From assembly GCA_002449915.1 (NCBI GenBank), contig DJXY01000028.1, positions 1-8,531 on the forward strand: a stretch of 8,531 nucleotides of DNA. Reading direction: 5' to 3'. Shown one piece after another: positions 1 to 5,764 of the stretch. A program made the translations under genes and the position numbers. A model generated the notes under the pieces. It did not search any database. It had not been told where the DNA came from and saw only the letters and a list, made by a program, of their open reading frames with translations. The DNA comes from Oribacterium sp. UBA6992. Lineage in GTDB: Bacteria; Bacillota; Clostridia; Lachnospirales; Lachnospiraceae. The stretch's first letter is position 1. Every line of letters begins with the position of its first letter.

Positions 1-765
1 GATGCCCATGCTGGAGATCTCCAGCGCCAGCTGAAGCGGCTCATACCAGAACAGGATGTCTCCGTTGAGCTGCCAGTCGTCGTAGTCCGGCGCACGGCCG
101 TCATGCGGCTTTCCGTCGGACAGCTTTTCGCCGATGCGGGTGACGAAGATACAGCCGTACTTCTTAGCCGCAAGGTTCTCGCGCTCCTTCGGGGTCTTGT
201 CGGGATAGCGTCTTTGCAGGTCGTCCGCATAGACGAACGTGATGTGCTCCGGCAGGATAGGCTCTATGTGCTCGTATTTGTCGTAGATATAGAACTCGGT
301 CTGCTTAAGGCAGGAATAAAGCTTGGCGACGGTTTCCTTCAGGAACATCACCGTCCTGTCACGCTCGTCTATGTGCAGCTCCCAGTCCCACTGATCCACA
401 TAGCAGCTGTGCAGGTTGTCAAGCTCCTCATCTCGACGGATTGCATTCATATTGGTATAGAGACCCTCTCCGGGACGGAATCCGTATTTCTTAAGCGCCA
501 TACGTTTCCATTTGGCAAGGGAATGTACTACCTCAATGGTTTCATCCGGCCACCATGGCACATCAAAGCTGACCGGTCTTTCATAACCGTTAAGATTATC
601 GTTGAAGCCGGAACTTCTGGGTACAAAAAGCGGCGCGGAAATTCTGCTGAGGTTCATTTCCCGCCCAAATTCCTTCTGGAAAGTATCGCGGATATATTTA
701 ATTGCTTCCTGCGTTTCTCTTACCGATAATCTCGGATCATAATCCTTTGGGATAATTAATGCCAT
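1..765 (-). CDS. asnA: Aspartate-ammonia ligase (asparagine synthetase A), C-terminus cut by window edge
   Basis: Makes asparagine from aspartate, ammonia and ATP in the cytoplasm; the fold is related to class II aminoacyl-tRNA synthetases. The minus-strand frame is open for 255 codons to base 1. It begins MALIIPKDYDPRLSVRETQE and carries typical AsnA blocks: SSGFNDNLNGYERPVSFDVP (about 51-70), NMNAIRRDEELDNLHS (105-120), YVDQWDWE (122-129) and LEISSMGI at the window edge. The family is about 330-340 residues, so roughly 80 C-terminal residues lie outside. The ATG at 765-763 is preceded by GGAGGAA at good spacing. It lies 139 bases downstream of the PgeF gene with no convincing terminator between them, so it may be co-transcribed or use a weak promoter. 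I see no T-box in front of it. GC content steps up in the distal part (see findings). Recognised with high confidence from sequence motifs. Confidence 0.95.
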   Translation of the reverse strand, partial: MALIIPKDYDPRLSVRETQEAIKYIRDTFQKEFGREMNLSRISAPLFVPRSSGFNDNLNGYERPVSFDVPWWPDETIEVVHSLAKWKRMALKKYGFRPGEGLYTNMNAIRRDEELDNLHSCYVDQWDWELHIDERDRTVMFLKETVAKLYSCLKQTEFYIYDKYEHIEPILPEHITFVYADDLQRRYPDKTPKERENLAAKKYGCIFVTRIGEKLSDGKPHDGRAPDYDDWQLNGDILFWYEPLQLALEISSMGI

Positions 766-845
766 GGCTTCCTCCAAATGCAATATGATGGTTCACATTG
801 CTTTATCTTATGTATTTGTAGCTGTGATTTGTCTTACGAACTTTT

Positions 846-874
846 ATCATAAGCTTAATCGGCTGGCTCTGCAA
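846..874 (-). promoter_or_regulatory. Possible weak sigma-A promoter for asnA
   Basis: On the minus strand TATGAT (851-846) matches five of six bases of the -10 consensus. Seventeen bases upstream is TTGCAG (874-869), which matches only three of six -35 bases. The -35 also forms one arm of a small hairpin (CTGCAA/TTGCAG, 882-887 with 869-874). This is the best promoter candidate in the 139-base gap before asnA, but it is weak, and read-through from the PgeF gene is equally possible. Confidence 0.3.
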
Positions 875-904
875 GGAGTTTTTGCAGATATCCTTGTCCT
901 TACA

Positions 905-1804
905 TCAGTGCTCCCGCTGAAGCTTCATAAAAACCGCGTTATTTCCACGCCTTCCGTGCGTAAAACGATGAGAAAAAAGAAGCGCGGGATTACAGCAGGT
1001 GCAGATATCCGTAATGGAAATATGCTCCTGCAAAACTCCTGCATCCTTCAGTACGATCGTGTTGGCACGATAAAGGTCCAGAAGGAACTTACGCTCTCCT
1101 TGATCCGTAGTTGCCCGCTCTCTCAGAATTTCAACAACATGCTGAGGAAATTCTTTCATAAACTGATCCGCAACGTCCGCTGACACCTCATAACAATCCT
1201 GACAAATTCCCGGACCGATGGTACAAATCAGATCTTTCGGCTCCGTGCCATAGAGGGCATGCATTTTTTCTACCGTAACCCGTCCAATTCTGCCTACGGT
1301 GCCGCGCCATCCCGCGTGACTCGCCCCAATCGCTTTGTGAACCGGGTCCAGAAATAAAAGAGGAATGCAATCAGCCGCAAAAATTCCGAGTACCAGACCG
1401 GGTACGTTTGTGACTAGACCATCAACATCTGTAAATCCTCGCTCCCGTGTAAGCCCCTTGCCGGCATCCTCCTCCGTTATTTCACGTACGTTCACTGTAT
1501 GCGTCTGATAGGATAATACAAAGTGATCCTCTGTCGTATGAAATAGTCTTGCATATCTTCTGAAATTCTCCCGTACTGCATTGTCGTCATCTCCGCGGGT
1601 GAAGCTCAGATTCATGCTGCTGAAGATTCCTTTACTCACACCACCGAAACGTGTGGAAACCGCATGCTGCACCATATCATAGCATTCCAATGCCGGGAAC
1701 GTAAGATAATCAAGCTCTGAACCATCCGGATTCGTGGAATTTCTGATCTGCATGACTGGACCATATGGTTTACGATGTATTTTAATATCGGATATTCCCG
1801 GCAT
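905..1804 (-). CDS. pgeF: YfiH/PgeF family laccase-domain protein (peptidoglycan editing factor / purine nucleoside phosphorylase-like)
   Basis: Cytoplasmic Cu-oxidase_4 (DUF152) family protein of 299 residues, a little longer than the usual 240-280. Family members have been linked to removal of misincorporated residues from peptidoglycan precursors and to purine nucleoside phosphorolysis; which applies here cannot be read from sequence. The metal-binding triad is visible: H102 in SYQTH, C146 in AADC and H163 in SHAGWRG. IGPGICQDCYEV (about 196-207) and a C-terminal CCNPALLFSHR block (270-280) are also present. I chose the ATG at 1804-1802 because AGAGGAG lies about nine bases upstream. An in-frame GTG at 1849 would add 15 residues but overlaps the HAD gene and lacks a clear ribosome site. 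The gene starts 28 bases after the HAD stop, so the two probably share an mRNA. Confidence 0.92.
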   Translation of the reverse strand: MPGISDIKIHRKPYGPVMQIRNSTNPDGSELDYLTFPALECYDMVQHAVSTRFGGVSKGIFSSMNLSFTRGDDDNAVRENFRRYARLFHTTEDHFVLSYQTHTVNVREITEEDAGKGLTRERGFTDVDGLVTNVPGLVLGIFAADCIPLLFLDPVHKAIGASHAGWRGTVGRIGRVTVEKMHALYGTEPKDLICTIGPGICQDCYEVSADVADQFMKEFPQHVVEILRERATTDQGERKFLLDLYRANTIVLKDAGVLQEHISITDICTCCNPALLFSHRFTHGRRGNNAVFMKLQREH

Positions 1805-1832
1805 ACTTCCTGTCTCCTCTTTGTGGTGCGTG

Positions 1833-2453
1833 TTAAAATTCCAGAACACGTTTTAATGTGGCAATCTTTCCATCGCTGAAAACGTAGCCTTCCATGCCAT
1901 TGCGTCTCGATGCCTCAATGTTTTCCGGGGTATCATCGATAAAAAAGCAGTCCTCCGGATGTAAATGAAAGGTCTTAAAAAAGGTCTGATAAATGAGATC
2001 CTGCGGCTTTATACACTGATATTCTGCGGAGAAAAAAACTCCATCATATAATTCTGCTGCCGGCATAACCCGGCGATATATTTTAGGAAGTCTGGCACTT
2101 GCATTGGAAAGAATGTAGATTTTCTGACCACGGTCATGAACCTTATGAATCATTTCCTCTGCGCCATCCTTGATCCACATATTATATTCATCCCAATGGT
2201 TAAACGCTTTTTCTGCAATCTCGCGTGCTTCATCCGACGATAGTCTTGGAAGCACTCTCTCGATTGCGGTTTCTTCAGAAATCAGACCGCAGTCCAGCTT
2301 TAACCACTCCATGGACAGAAACAGCGTATTGCGGATTTCCCGGATGATATCCGGATCGCTGGTATATTTCCTGATCGACCGGTCAGGGTCGTAGTCCATC
2401 AGCACGCATCCCATATCAAAAACTATGTTTTTGTACTCGGTAATATGTTTCAT
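1833..2453 (-). CDS. HAD-superfamily hydrolase, YihX-like phosphatase
   Basis: Haloacid dehalogenase superfamily protein of about 206 residues, probably a small-molecule phosphomonoesterase; the substrate is unknown. Motif I is VFDMGCVLMDYD with nucleophile D13, motif II is ILSNAS with S116, the motif III lysine is K149 in CIKPQ, and motif IV is FFIDDTPENIEA with D173 and D174. The residue two after the nucleophile is glycine instead of the usual acid. The same DxGN/DxGC pattern occurs in the YihX glucose-1-phosphate phosphatase branch. A helical cap lies between motifs I and II (about 25-95), as in subfamily I. Start choice is uncertain: a strong GGAGG lies 13 bases before the ATG at 2453 but only one base before the ATG at 2465, and an ATG at 2489 has no ribosome site. 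The gene precedes the PgeF gene by 28 bases and follows the tRNA terminator. Confidence 0.85.
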   Translation of the reverse strand: MKHITEYKNIVFDMGCVLMDYDPDRSIRKYTSDPDIIREIRNTLFLSMEWLKLDCGLISEETAIERVLPRLSSDEAREIAEKAFNHWDEYNMWIKDGAEEMIHKVHDRGQKIYILSNASARLPKIYRRVMPAAELYDGVFFSAEYQCIKPQDLIYQTFFKTFHLHPEDCFFIDDTPENIEASRRNGMEGYVFSDGKIATLKRVLEF

Positions 2454-2543
2454 AAAATAAGCCATACCTCCAAACCATGACGTAAACATCCCATAAAGTA
2501 GATTTGCTCAAGGATTTCCTCACTCAGGATACCATAAGACAAC

Positions 2544-2571
2544 AAAAAACCAGATCCGTAAGATCTGGTTT
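2544..2571 (-). terminator. Rho-independent terminator after the tRNA-Glu pair
   Basis: A perfect 10-bp stem, AAACCAGATC (2571-2562) with GATCTGGTTT (2556-2547), has a 5-base loop and is followed on the minus strand by a run of T (2549-2544). It begins 2 bases after the mature 3' end of the downstream tRNA, so it is the natural end of the tRNA transcript and of any read-through from aroA. Confidence 0.9.
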
Positions 2572-2573
2572 AA

Positions 2574-2645
2574 TGACAGATCCGGGGATCGAACCCGGGA
2601 TTCAGCCGTGAGAGGGCTGCGTCTTAGCCTCTTGACCAATCTGCC
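2574..2645 (-). tRNA. tRNA-Glu (anticodon CTC), second in transcript
   Basis: A complete 72-nt cloverleaf can be drawn by eye. The acceptor GGCAGAT pairs with ATCTGTC (one G-U). The D-arm is GTC/GAC with a GG-containing loop. The anticodon stem CAGCC/GGCTG holds the loop CTCTCAC, giving anticodon CTC (decodes GAG). The variable loop is four bases, the T-arm is CCGGG/CCCGG with TTCGATC, and the discriminator is A. CCA is not encoded: the base after the discriminator is T. The sequence is identical to the copy at 2689-2760 and is followed directly by a terminator. Confidence 0.96.
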
Positions 2646-2651
2646 GCAGTA

Positions 2652-2672
2652 CATACCGGAAAAACCGGTATG
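2652..2672 (-). other. Hairpin between the two tRNA genes
   Basis: An 8-bp perfect inverted repeat, CATACCGG/CCGGTATG (2652-2659 with 2665-2672), has a 5-base loop of A on the plus strand (U in the minus-strand transcript). No T-run follows on the minus strand, so it does not look like a terminator for the tRNA transcript. A role in separating the tRNAs before RNase P or 3' processing is an inference. Confidence 0.6.
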
Positions 2673-2688
2673 CTTTTCTAAGTTTTGA

Positions 2689-2760
2689 TGACAGATCCGG
2701 GGATCGAACCCGGGATTCAGCCGTGAGAGGGCTGCGTCTTAGCCTCTTGACCAATCTGCC
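2689..2760 (-). tRNA. tRNA-Glu (anticodon CTC), first in transcript
   Basis: Identical in sequence and fold to the copy at 2574-2645: 7-bp acceptor with one G-U pair, anticodon loop CTCTCAC giving CTC, T-loop TTCGATC, discriminator A and no encoded CCA (the next bases on the minus strand are TCAAAA). It is preceded by a short leader containing a hairpin and by a good promoter that overlaps the end of aroA. Confidence 0.96.
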
Positions 2761-2764
2761 ATAT

Positions 2765-2787
2765 CAAGTCGCGTTACTTGCGACTCG
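2765..2787 (-). other. Leader hairpin between aroA and the first tRNA-Glu
   Basis: CGAGTCGC (2787-2780) pairs with GCGACTTG (2772-2765) over 8 bp with one G-U, around a 7-base loop. It ends 4 bases before the mature tRNA 5' end. There is no following T-run, so it is not a normal terminator. In a transcript from the tRNA promoter it would be at or near the 5' end. In a read-through aroA mRNA it would sit 9 bases after the stop codon and could protect the 3' end once RNase P cuts. Confidence 0.6.
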
Positions 2788-2790
2788 ATA

Positions 2791-2819
2791 ATACTATCAA
2801 AGGCACTCTCTGTTGTCAA
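2791..2819 (-). promoter_or_regulatory. Promoter for the tRNA-Glu pair, inside the end of aroA
   Basis: On the minus strand a perfect -35 TTGACA (2819-2814) is followed after exactly 17 bases by TAGTAT (2796-2791), four of six -10 bases. The expected start point is near 2784. The -35 lies in the codons for V-V-D-N near the C-terminus of AroA, and the -10 directly follows the aroA stop codon (2799-2797). Confidence 0.75.
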
Positions 2820-4140
2820 CCACTTTTTTAAAATCCTCAAAAAAGGAAGGATAGGAAATCCGGATGCACTCTGCATCCTTAAGTGTAATTGCAGTATTAA
2901 GATCTCCTGCAAGCGCCAGTACCGCAAATGTCATGGCAATCCTGTGATCCTTTTTGGTATCAATTTCCGTACTTTGGATCTTAAGGTCTGTACCCTGTCC
3001 ATGAATCACCATTCCGTCTTCTGTTTCATCGGCACTGATGCCTGTCTTCATAAGACCCTCGACCATGGCCCGGATCCGGTTGGATTCCTTCACCTTAAGT
3101 TCTGATGCGTCCCGGATGATTGTCTCACCCTCTGCGGACGCAGCAACAGCCGCAATCACCGGAAGCTCGTCAATAAGCCTTGGAATCAGAACTCCGCCGA
3201 TTTCTGTACCGTGCAGCTTGTGATATCGTACATGGATATCCGCCATTTCCTCGGATCCGGCAAGTCTTTTGTTTTCCAAGGTAATATCTGCTCCCATGCT
3301 TTGATAAGCTTCCAGGATCCCGGCTCTCGTAGGATTGATTCCGACATTTCGGATGACAAGATCGGACCCCTTGACGAGCATTGCCGCAGAAATAAAATAA
3401 GCTGCGGAAGAAATATCACCAGGAATCTCCAGTGTCCCCGGGTATGCCGTAAGACTCCGGCACGGCTCTACCGTGATTTTTGCCCTGCCGTCCGGAAGTA
3501 TCTCCGTCTGGACAGAAGCGCCAAGCGCCTGCAGCATACGTTCGGAATGATCTCGCGACAGGGATGGCTCAATCACGGTTGTACTGCCATCTGCATAAAG
3601 TCCTGCAAAAAGAATGGAAGACTTCACCTGTGCACTCGCAACAGGTGAAACATACGTAATGCCATGTAGTCTTTTTCCATGAATTTCCATGGGCGCGCAG
3701 TCATTCTCGTAGATGGAACGGATATCAGCTCCCATTTCTCTCAGTGGCAGCATCACCCGCTTCATCGGACGCTTCTGTATGCTTTCATCGCCGGTAATCA
3801 CCGAGGTGAACGCCTGCGCGGAGAGTATCCCGGTGAGAAGTCGTGTAGTTGTACCGGAATTGCCGCAGTCCAAGATGTCCTTGGGGGCGGTTAATCCGTG
3901 CATGCCCTTGCCATGGATCACCACCTCGGATTCATCCGGACTAAGTGCAATTTCGACACCCATTTTACGGAAGCAGGAAATAGTAGAAAGGCAGTCAGCT
4001 CCGTTAAGAAAACCACTTACATGTGTTGTTCCATCGGACAATGCACCCAGCATCACAGCTCTATGAGAGATACTCTTATCGCCCGGTACGATGATCGTGC
4101 CATGCAGTGGCATGGATGCGCTTCTTACGGTGATCTTCAT
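2797..4140 (-). CDS. aroA: 3-phosphoshikimate 1-carboxyvinyltransferase (EPSP synthase), class II type
   Basis: Sixth step of the shikimate pathway: shikimate-3-phosphate plus phosphoenolpyruvate gives EPSP, on the way to chorismate and aromatic amino acids; cytoplasmic. The protein is 447 residues, slightly long for the family (about 430). Visible blocks are PGDKSISHR (19-27), DCGNSGTTTRLL (91-102), SIQKRPMKRV (120-129), SAQVK (169-173), SRDHSE (195-200), NPTR (269-272), IDELP (323-327) with the probable catalytic Asp324, KVKESNRI (349-356) and KKDHRIAM (396-403). The GDKS, SAQxK, RxHxE and NxTR set is that of class II enzymes. The start is the ATG at 4140-4138, sharing one base with the stop of the upstream gene (TGATG), so translation is probably coupled. 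An in-frame TTG one codon earlier is less likely. No terminator follows; a tRNA promoter overlaps the 3' end. Confidence 0.96.
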   Translation of the reverse strand: MKITVRSASMPLHGTIIVPGDKSISHRAVMLGALSDGTTHVSGFLNGADCLSTISCFRKMGVEIALSPDESEVVIHGKGMHGLTAPKDILDCGNSGTTTRLLTGILSAQAFTSVITGDESIQKRPMKRVMLPLREMGADIRSIYENDCAPMEIHGKRLHGITYVSPVASAQVKSSILFAGLYADGSTTVIEPSLSRDHSERMLQALGASVQTEILPDGRAKITVEPCRSLTAYPGTLEIPGDISSAAYFISAAMLVKGSDLVIRNVGINPTRAGILEAYQSMGADITLENKRLAGSEEMADIHVRYHKLHGTEIGGVLIPRLIDELPVIAAVAASAEGETIIRDASELKVKESNRIRAMVEGLMKTGISADETEDGMVIHGQGTDLKIQSTEIDTKKDHRIAMTFAVLALAGDLNTAITLKDAECIRISYPSFFEDFKKVVDNRECL

Positions 4141-4778
4141 CAATCTATAAATCCCTTCATCCTGATATAATCCTTCATGAGAACTTCCATCTCATCATAG
4201 CTGATCCGGCTTGCATTGATCAGGAGATCATAGCTGCTGGGATTCATCCAGTCTTCACCGGTATAGTATCTATGATACTCCGTTCTCTCCTTGTCAATCT
4301 TTCGGATCCGCTTTTCCGCATCCTCTTTATTGATTTTATCATAATCCATGACTCTCTGTATCCGTGTTGTCATATCGGCATATACAAAAAGGTTCACAAG
4401 ATTTGGTGTATTGTTTTCCTTTAAAATGTAGTTTCCGCATCTGCCGGCGATAATACAGGTTTCATTTTTTGCAATCTCCCGGATCACTTCTGCCTGGAAA
4501 CGGAAAAGGTTTTCCGGAGATACAATATTATCATCTAGATTAGGCTTGCCGATATCCGGAGTCAGATTATTGATAATCTTATACAGGATATTGTTTCCTG
4601 CCTTTTCATCTGCCATACGGAAATACTGTTCACCAATAGCTGTCCGTTCGGAAGTGAGCTTTAAAATATCATTATCATAAAAATGAATCCCGAGCTCCTC
4701 TGCCAGCCGTTTGCCAACCAATCTTCCGCCGGATCCATATTGTCTGCCAATGGTAATCACAAAATGCTGTTTGATCAT
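4140..4778 (-). CDS. Cytidylate-kinase-like family protein
   Basis: A 212-residue cytoplasmic protein of the cytidylate-kinase-like (Cytidylate_kin2) family; its substrate is not established. The N-terminal nucleotide-binding strand and loop read ITIGRQYGSGGRLVG (8-22). Where a true Walker A has GK[S/T], this has GGR, so the invariant lysine is missing, as I recall is usual for this family. IIAGRCGNYIL (109-119) and a lid-like stretch rich in basic residues, KIDKERTEYHRYYTGEDW (160-177), are further marks. The start is the ATG at 4778-4776 with AAGGAGG five bases upstream. An in-frame start at 4823 would lie downstream of the -10 and lacks a ribosome site. It is the first gene of an operon with aroA, echoing the aroA-cmk neighbourhood of enterobacteria. 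That it phosphorylates CMP is unproven. Confidence 0.88.
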   Translation of the reverse strand: MIKQHFVITIGRQYGSGGRLVGKRLAEELGIHFYDNDILKLTSERTAIGEQYFRMADEKAGNNILYKIINNLTPDIGKPNLDDNIVSPENLFRFQAEVIREIAKNETCIIAGRCGNYILKENNTPNLVNLFVYADMTTRIQRVMDYDKINKEDAEKRIRKIDKERTEYHRYYTGEDWMNPSSYDLLINASRISYDEMEVLMKDYIRMKGFID

Positions 4779-4814
4779 ATTTGCCTCCTTGACTGGACGA
4801 AATTTTCTATACAA

Positions 4815-4844
4815 ATTATACAATAAAAGAATGTCCCGTTACAA
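4815..4844 (-). promoter_or_regulatory. Promoter of the kinase-like gene and aroA operon
   Basis: A perfect -10 TATAAT (4820-4815) on the minus strand lies 18 bases after TTGTAA (4844-4839), four of six -35 bases. The -35 falls inside the terminator hairpin at 4831-4857. The predicted start near 4808 leaves a leader of about 30 nt before the ATG at 4778. Confidence 0.65.
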
Positions 4845-4857
4845 GAGAACGGGACAT
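4822..4857 (-). terminator. Terminator of the trpX-like ABC operon
   Basis: A perfect 10-bp stem, ATGTCCCGTT (4857-4848) with AACGGGACAT (4840-4831), has a 7-base loop and is followed on the minus strand by TCTTTTATT (4830-4822). It lies about 90 bases after the ATPase stop codon. The intervening stretch (4858-4948) holds only a weak 5-bp hairpin (4895-4912) and no gene. Confidence 0.8.
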
Positions 4858-4948
4858 AGAAACTTGAAATGTAGTCTATAAAGAAAAGTAATTTCTGCTG
4901 TAAAAGAAGCAGCTTAACAGTAGAAAAATACCGACAGCGAGGCTTATA

Positions 4949-5764
4949 TCAGATGTCCTCTTTTGTAGATAAAAGGATCCGATCGTTATTAAATTCCTTG
5001 CCGGATCCGACTGCAAAGCGATCCAGAAGATCCTGAACAGTCATTCCCTCACGTTCCGTGCCCTTAACATCCAGCACAATGGTACCGGTATTCATCATAA
5101 GTGTGCGATTACCAAGCTCAAGTGCCTGATTCATATTATGGGTTACCATAAGACAGGTAATATGACGTTCCTTCACAATGTCTTTGGTCAGCTCCAGAAC
5201 CTTGGCTGCAGTAGCAGGATCCAGTGCTGCCGTATGCTCATCCAAAAGGAGCAGCTTGGGTGTCACCATCGTTGCCATTAAAAGCGTAAGTGCCTGCCGC
5301 TGCCCTCCGGACAGAAGTCCAACCGGGTGATTCATGCGATCCTCCAGCCCCATATCCAGAAGTGCGAGCTGTTCACGGAACATCTCCCGGTCCTTTCTGG
5401 AAACCCTGCCAAAAAGATGATGTCTCGTATCAGAAGCGCGCAGATACGCTACCGCGAGATTCTCCTCAATCGTCATATGTGGAGCTGTGCCCATCAGCGG
5501 ATCCTGAAAGAGCCGCCCGATATAGCGGCTTCTTACATGCTCCGGAATAAAGGTGATATCCTCTCCATCCAGCTCAATATATCCGGTATCCGTAAAAAAG
5601 CTGCCCGCAATCGCATTAAACAAGGTCGACTTACCGGCACCATTGGAGCCAATGATGGTTGCGAAATCCCCATCTTCCATGGTCAGACTCAGATGATCCA
5701 GGGCTTTTTTTTCATTGACCGTACCCGGATAAAAGGTCTTGGAAATATGTTCAATCTTCAGCAT
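4949..5764 (-). CDS. trpZ: ABC transporter ATPase of a TrpXYZ-type amino acid importer (COG1101 type)
   Basis: Cytoplasmic ATPase of 271 residues that would drive uptake with the permease and lipoprotein encoded just upstream. All nucleotide-binding motifs are intact: Walker A IGSNGAGKST (about 38-47), Q-loop LFQDP with Q87, signature LSGGQ (151-155), Walker B LLLLDE (171-176), D-loop AALD (179-182) and switch histidine H209 in VTHN. The start is the ATG at 5764-5762, with a GAGGGGG ribosome site six bases upstream. This places the first 14 bases inside the permease gene, a typical coupled overlap. An in-frame GTG at 5779 would remove that ribosome site. It is the last gene of the T-box-controlled operon and is followed by a terminator. 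The family call is firm; the tryptophan substrate is inferred from the leader and its neighbours, hence less certainty for the symbol. Confidence 0.88.
   Translation of the reverse strand: MLKIEHISKTFYPGTVNEKKALDHLSLTMEDGDFATIIGSNGAGKSTLFNAIAGSFFTDTGYIELDGEDITFIPEHVRSRYIGRLFQDPLMGTAPHMTIEENLAVAYLRASDTRHHLFGRVSRKDREMFREQLALLDMGLEDRMNHPVGLLSGGQRQALTLLMATMVTPKLLLLDEHTAALDPATAAKVLELTKDIVKERHITCLMVTHNMNQALELGNRTLMMNTGTIVLDVKGTEREGMTVQDLLDRFAVGSGKEFNNDRILLSTKEDI

Larger units (their letters stand above)
2574..2760 (-). repeat. Tandem duplication of a tRNA-Glu(CTC) gene
   Basis: Two 72-base copies (2574-2645 and 2689-2760) are identical at every position I compared and lie in direct orientation with a 115-base period. 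The 43-base spacer holds a hairpin and does not resemble the sequence on the other side of either copy, so the identity is confined to the mature tRNA. Confidence 0.9.

Noticed and set aside
103..729. 208-codon open frame on the plus strand
   Set aside because: It lies wholly antisense to asnA, whose protein motifs are unmistakable; no ribosome site and no recognisable protein.
869..887. CTGCAA/TTGCAG hairpin after pgeF as a terminator
   Set aside because: Only 6 bp with no T-run on either strand after the stem.
764..1183. 139-codon plus-strand open frame
   Set aside because: It mostly overlaps pgeF in antisense; its start is the reverse of the asnA start region and its sequence has no coding character.
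2454..2543. Promoter for the HAD/pgeF genes (TTGAGC, 17 bases, TGTTTA)
   Set aside because: The -10 match is poor. A promoter is expected here because the tRNA terminator is just upstream, but I cannot pick one with confidence.
3211..4170. Several plus-strand open frames of 70-145 codons
   Set aside because: All are antisense shadows of aroA and none has a convincing start or recognisable motifs.
4895..4912. CTGCT/AGCAG hairpin downstream of the ATPase gene
   Set aside because: Five base pairs with an 8-base loop and no clear T-run; probably chance.
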